Assembly: GCA_021234535.1 (NCBI GenBank) | Contig: CM037840.1 | Span: 14,587,415-14,651,414, forward strand | Reading direction: 5' to 3' | Source: Stichopus chloronotus | Lineage: Eukaryota; Echinodermata; Holothuroidea; Aspidochirotida; Stichopodidae | Length of the DNA: 64,000 nucleotides | Part shown: positions 61,401-64,000 of the stretch, piece after piece | Position numbering within the stretch: position 1 is the first letter of the stretch | How the letters are laid out: each line of letters begins with the position of its first letter | The notes under the pieces: generated by a model | Databases searched by the model: none | What the model was told of the DNA's origin: nothing | The model's input: the letters and a program-made list of their open reading frames with translations, nothing else | Translations under genes and position numbers: made by a program

Positions 61401-64000
61401 GTCAAAGTTGACTCAGTCAACATTGTAGCAGACCCTGCTGTAAAAGACGATGATGATCTTTCACCTAATTTAGCAGATGTTGATTTACTAGACACTGATG
61501 TCTCAGACAATTTTGTTCCAGAGATGGAAGTCCAAGACTCTGATATGTCACTTACTGATGTCCCAGATATAACTGCTGATGTGGCAGATGTTGATGCTAA
61601 TGGCTGCGATGGAGATACTGAGACTTTAGGCACAGATGTGTCACTAACAGATGCACCAGCACTTGATATTCCAGACAATGTTGTCTCAGGCAAAGCCGTT
61701 CCAACTTCAGATGTTCTGGAAGCAGAGGTGTCACGGTTTGGAGGTACTGCTGTTTCCGGAGCAACTGAGGTTGAAGGTACTGACTTCTCAGGTTTTGACG
61801 ATAATGACCCCACTACATCAGACTTTGATGTACCAGATATTGATGTAATGGATTTTGACAATTTGGGCACTGATATTTCAGACACAGAAGTTAATGACTC
61901 AGATATTTCAGAACCTGATGTACCAGATTTTGATGTACTTGACACTAATGGTTTGGACAGTGAAGTTTGAGGAACTGTTGTTGCAGGTGTTGATATCACA
62001 GGTTTTGATGGTAACGACTCTGTTTCAGATGCTGATGGACCAGATATTGATGCAATGGATTCTGACAGTTTGGGCACAGATGTTACAGACAGAGAAGTTA
62101 CTGACTCAGATTTTTCAGAATATGTAGCTGAAATACTTGTATCGCTACCATCACTGTAGGGTGATGATTCAGTTGTTGAACCAATTCTTGTCAATGAAGT
62201 CTCATCACTTACTGAAGATCTTGTAACAAATTTGGAAGTGCTTGTTGCTGTCAGAGAAGTAGGTGTAGCTGAAAGCGAAGTGTGAGAAGTAGTTGAGTTC
62301 TCTGTGAATTTACTATCAGCTGGAGCACTGGTTGAGGTGTCTTCAGTCCCTGATGTACTTGTGCTAGTGACTTGCTGACTGGGCGTCTTTTGTGGCACAA
62401 AGTCAGTTGTTATTTGGTAACCCTCTGTAGTGTAAGAAATGGGGGGTGCAGATGTCTGATACAAATGCGGTGATTCTGAGGGTTGGGATTCTGTGTGGAG
62501 TACTCTCTCTGGTGTTGGAGTAATCTCCAAAGTTGAAAAGGGTAATGAAGAAGTGCCTACAGTGGGAGCAGGGGAAGTGGTGATACTTACTGCTGGCAAG
62601 GTTTTATCCATAAATCCTTTGGTAGGTCCTGTGGATAGAGGAGCTGATGTCAATGTAGAACCAACTTTTGTTGAAGATGTCCTTGTGGGATAGATACTAG
62701 CAGTTGCTGTTACTGTTGGTTCATTGGAGGAAGTCAATAATGTTGGATGTAATTCTTCTGTTGTAGACGTAGTAGGTCTACCTGTAGATGCAGAACTTAA
62801 TGATGTGATATGAGAAGATACAGTTGACTTACCAGGTGTGGCTGTGGAAAAACTCCCCACTGTTGTTGTACTTTCACTTGGCAATGTAGTTGGTACATGT
62901 GTGGTTGGCTGATGTGTCACTGGAGTGGAAATTGGTGTTGAAGTTGAAGGTGTGCTGGTAGGTATTGAGGCTATAGGTAAAGAGGTTGGTGCTGCTGACG
63001 ATGATGTGACACTGCTGAATCCAGTAGGAGATAATGTAGTGGAAACAGTTTCTGAGATACTAGGACCATACTTACTAGTGGCAGGCTCAGATGGTAATGT
63101 CACCGGGGTAGATGGGACAAAAGTGGTAGCTGTGCTTACTTTCAACGATGAAGTTGTTTGTGAGGATACAGATGCTTCCATAACTGTTGTCACAGATGGC
63201 CAAGTGGATCCAGTAACAGAGACTGGACTTGTGCTTGAAATCAATGTTGTATGTTTCTGTGAAGTGTATGGTGTACTTGAATATGTACTTTGTTCATGTG
63301 AAACAGGAGTAACTGGCACTGAAACTGAAGTTTCAGGCTTGGTGATGACGGACACCGACGTTTCGGGAACTGATGTACCTGTTGGAGAAGTTTCAGACAC
63401 TAATGGTCCAGATGAAGGTGTCACAAAGACAGAGGTTTCAGTCTCGGGTATTCTGGATAATGTCGTTTTGGGACCAGAGGTTTCAGAAATTGTTACTTCC
63501 GTCTTTGATGTTGCAATTGATGAAGATTCCGACACTGATGTTTCAGATACAGATGTCCTAGATGATGTTGTTTCGGATCGTAAAGTTTCAGATACTGATG
63601 TTCCAGATACAGATGTTCCAGATACAGATGACACAGGCTCTGACGTTTCCACTACAGATGTCACAGTCACTAATATTTCAGGGGAAAATGTCTCAGGTGC
63701 TGATGTTTCAGGTTGAGATGTGCTACCTAGTGACGTTTCAAATACAGATGTTCCAGGCACTGATGTTGATGGTGCAGATGTACCAGGTAATGCTGTTTCA
63801 GATACGGTTGTTCCAAGCACTGATGACAAAGGTGCAGATGTACCAGAGAATGAAGTTTCAGAGACTGATGTTCCAGATACAGATGACTCAGGCTCTGACG
63901 TTCCAACTACAGATGTCACAGATACTGATGTACCACTCCTTGATATTTCAGAAACTGATGTCACAGACACGGATGATTCAGGTCCACCTGTGCCAGACGG
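46447..64000 (-). CDS. Giant Ser/Thr/Pro-rich mucin exon, 5' end beyond the window
   Basis: This is an uninterrupted reading frame of 5,851 codons that is still open at base 64000, so the true exon is longer than 17.55 kb. It ends at donor GTATGC (46446-46441) after TCA G, phase 1. In order from the 5' side: degenerate SGTSVSETSV-like decapeptides (about 64.0-63.3 kb); non-repetitive Ser/Thr/Pro sequence (63.3-62.1); more decapeptides (62.1-60.5); about 21 copies of a 64/65-residue repeat (60.5-56.4); a linker module and a Thr-rich module (56.4-54.5); decapeptides (54.5-53.0); about 16 more repeats (53.0-49.6); the same two modules again (49.6-47.7); and a Ser-rich end (47.7-46.4). I see only six Cys, all in the Thr-rich modules. 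Expected role: densely O-glycosylated mucin rod. No globular domain was recognised. It matches mucin PTS exons by composition, not by homology to a named family. Confidence 0.93.
47720..49030 (-). repeat. Thr-rich module with Cys, downstream copies
   Basis: These are sub-units homologous to 54550-55860. One carries SDTECPTSAPAV with a single Cys (its SCAETTE partner segment reads SMIEETT), and the other carries SCAETTEI with DTECLTSATT. The block precedes the Ser-rich end of the giant exon. Confidence 0.8.
48700..50770 (-). repeat. Internal segmental duplication, downstream copy
   Basis: This is the partner of 55525-57595. Similarity falls off near 50770, where the array B units become different, and near 48700, where the Thr-rich modules diverge to a looser similarity. 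The few differences I saw are single bases, which points to a recent duplication or ongoing gene conversion. Confidence 0.88.
49600..52960 (-). repeat. Array B: about 16 copies of the same 64/65-residue repeat
   Basis: The unit family is that of array A; I counted 16 GPSSV cores. Several units here carry the private variant SVTSVSEITSSE, which array A lacks, so part of this array expanded locally. The last six units match the last six of array A in order and variant type, because they fall in the 6,825-bp-offset duplication. A linker-module fragment interrupts the array at about 50961-51240. Confidence 0.92.
50961..51240 (-). repeat. Third, truncated copy of the linker module inside array B
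   Basis: About 280 bp matches 49353-49630 and 56178-56455. It encodes SLLSSPSISAASGPESSLPG, a stretch with SHETLGSGTSAPMKPISGP, and SKPSSTL-like sequence ending TSLP. Here TSLP runs straight into PETAVSKPAVSG of the 65-residue repeat instead of GTSSSKTSLSE as in the two full copies. This is a recombination junction at the shared TSLP/TTLP sequence. Confidence 0.85.
54550..55860 (-). repeat. Thr-rich module with Cys, upstream copies
   Basis: Non-65-mer Thr/Ser/Pro sequence is built of sub-units of about 0.5 kb, including STPEVTVVPVTGSPVTYGPS, TTGTATPSSGKETS and a Cys-bearing segment with SCAETTEI and DTECLTSATT. A second sub-unit carries one Cys only (SSCAETTEVATT). It is related to 47720-49030. 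These are among the few Cys sites in the giant exon and could cross-link or cap chains. Confidence 0.8.
55525..57595 (-). repeat. Internal segmental duplication, upstream copy
   Basis: About 2.07 kb is nearly identical to 48700-50770 at a constant offset of 6,825 bp, for example 55546 against 48721, 56178 against 49353, and 57238 against 50413. The offset is a multiple of three, so the frame is kept. The copy carries the last array A repeats, the linker module and the start of the Thr-rich module. Boundaries are estimated by eye. Confidence 0.88.
56430..60500 (-). repeat. Array A: about 21 copies of a 64/65-residue Ser-rich repeat
   Basis: The 195-bp unit (192 bp when one residue is missing) reads roughly TTLPETAVSKPSVSGPSSVG followed by TSPSVTAVSQTTSSEATVSK and PSVPSTRLSGTSGPESSIS plus LTSMSG. 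I counted 21 GPSSV cores. Units vary by single residues such as PETAV/PEAAV/PESSV and VGT/VET/VVT. Two units carry IFSDT in place of TTLPET. Length polymorphism by unequal exchange is expected for such arrays. Confidence 0.92.

Larger units (their letters stand above)
1..64000 (-). other. Gene model: giant CysD/PTS mucin-like gene, partial at both ends
   Basis: I infer one minus-strand gene from 19 exons. Each internal exon is bounded by AG on its 5' side and GT on its 3' side, and each starts with two bases of a split codon and ends with one (phase 1-1). Joining them in order gives split codons GTG, GGT, TCT, ATT, GCT, GAG, GAA, CCC, CCA, GAG, CCT, ACT, ATT, GCG, TCG, TCA, GGA and GAG, none of them a stop. 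Content is Ser/Thr/Pro-rich with ten CysD domains, as in secreted mucins. The start, signal peptide, stop and polyadenylation signal lie outside. It could instead be two adjacent paralogous mucin genes, but no start, stop or promoter is visible between the modules. The single-transcript model is inference; transcripts were not available. Confidence 0.75.

Overview
This looks like a metazoan genomic window lying inside a single, very large, intron-containing mucin-like gene on the minus strand. Neither end of the gene is visible. The pointers are long AT-rich introns with GT..AG boundaries, Thr/Ser/Pro-rich coding blocks with no bacterial gene layout, and ten copies of a Cys-rich module recognisable as the CysD / Mucin2_WxxW domain of gel-forming mucins (MUC2, MUC5AC) and CILP/otogelin-like proteins. 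A marine invertebrate, perhaps a deuterostome such as an echinoderm, hemichordate or amphioxus, is plausible; the species cannot be fixed from the sequence.

Layout in transcription order (right to left). A giant Ser/Thr/Pro exon enters from beyond base 64000 and runs open to 46447 (at least 17,554 nt, 5,851 codons). It has two arrays of a 64/65-residue repeat (about 21 and 16 copies), related non-repeat modules and a 6,825-bp-offset internal duplication. A 24-nt microexon (44584-44607) follows, then a CysD exon (43427-43768), a Thr/Pro exon (39486-40115), and eight further CysD exons with short or long Thr/Pro tails between 35.5 and 19.3 kb, plus a tenth, divergent CysD exon at 15.5 kb counted below. 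Next come a 99-nt Cys-containing exon (13074-13172), two tiny duplicated exons of 15 and 18 nt (11974-11988, 11218-11235), a 78-codon exon (10397-10630), a 741-codon Thr-rich exon (4876-7098), and a TSTP-repeat exon with spaced Cys pairs (3205 to the left edge and beyond). The CysD exons in order are 43.4, 35.1, 33.6, 30.9, 26.8, 25.6, 23.0, 22.3, 19.3 and 15.5 kb.

Every internal exon begins and ends in phase 1 with plausible splice sites, and all 18 predicted junctions stay open. The simplest model is therefore one transcript with about 32.3 kb of coding sequence (about 10,750 residues) visible here. The product would be a secreted or surface mucin: densely O-glycosylated Ser/Thr/Pro rods with compact disulfide-bonded CysD modules between them. 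No signal peptide, VWD, cystine-knot, SEA or transmembrane segment is in the window, so class (gel-forming or membrane-bound) is undecided. I found no convincing plus-strand gene, RNA gene, promoter, polyadenylation site or CRISPR array; introns hold several degenerate tandem repeats.
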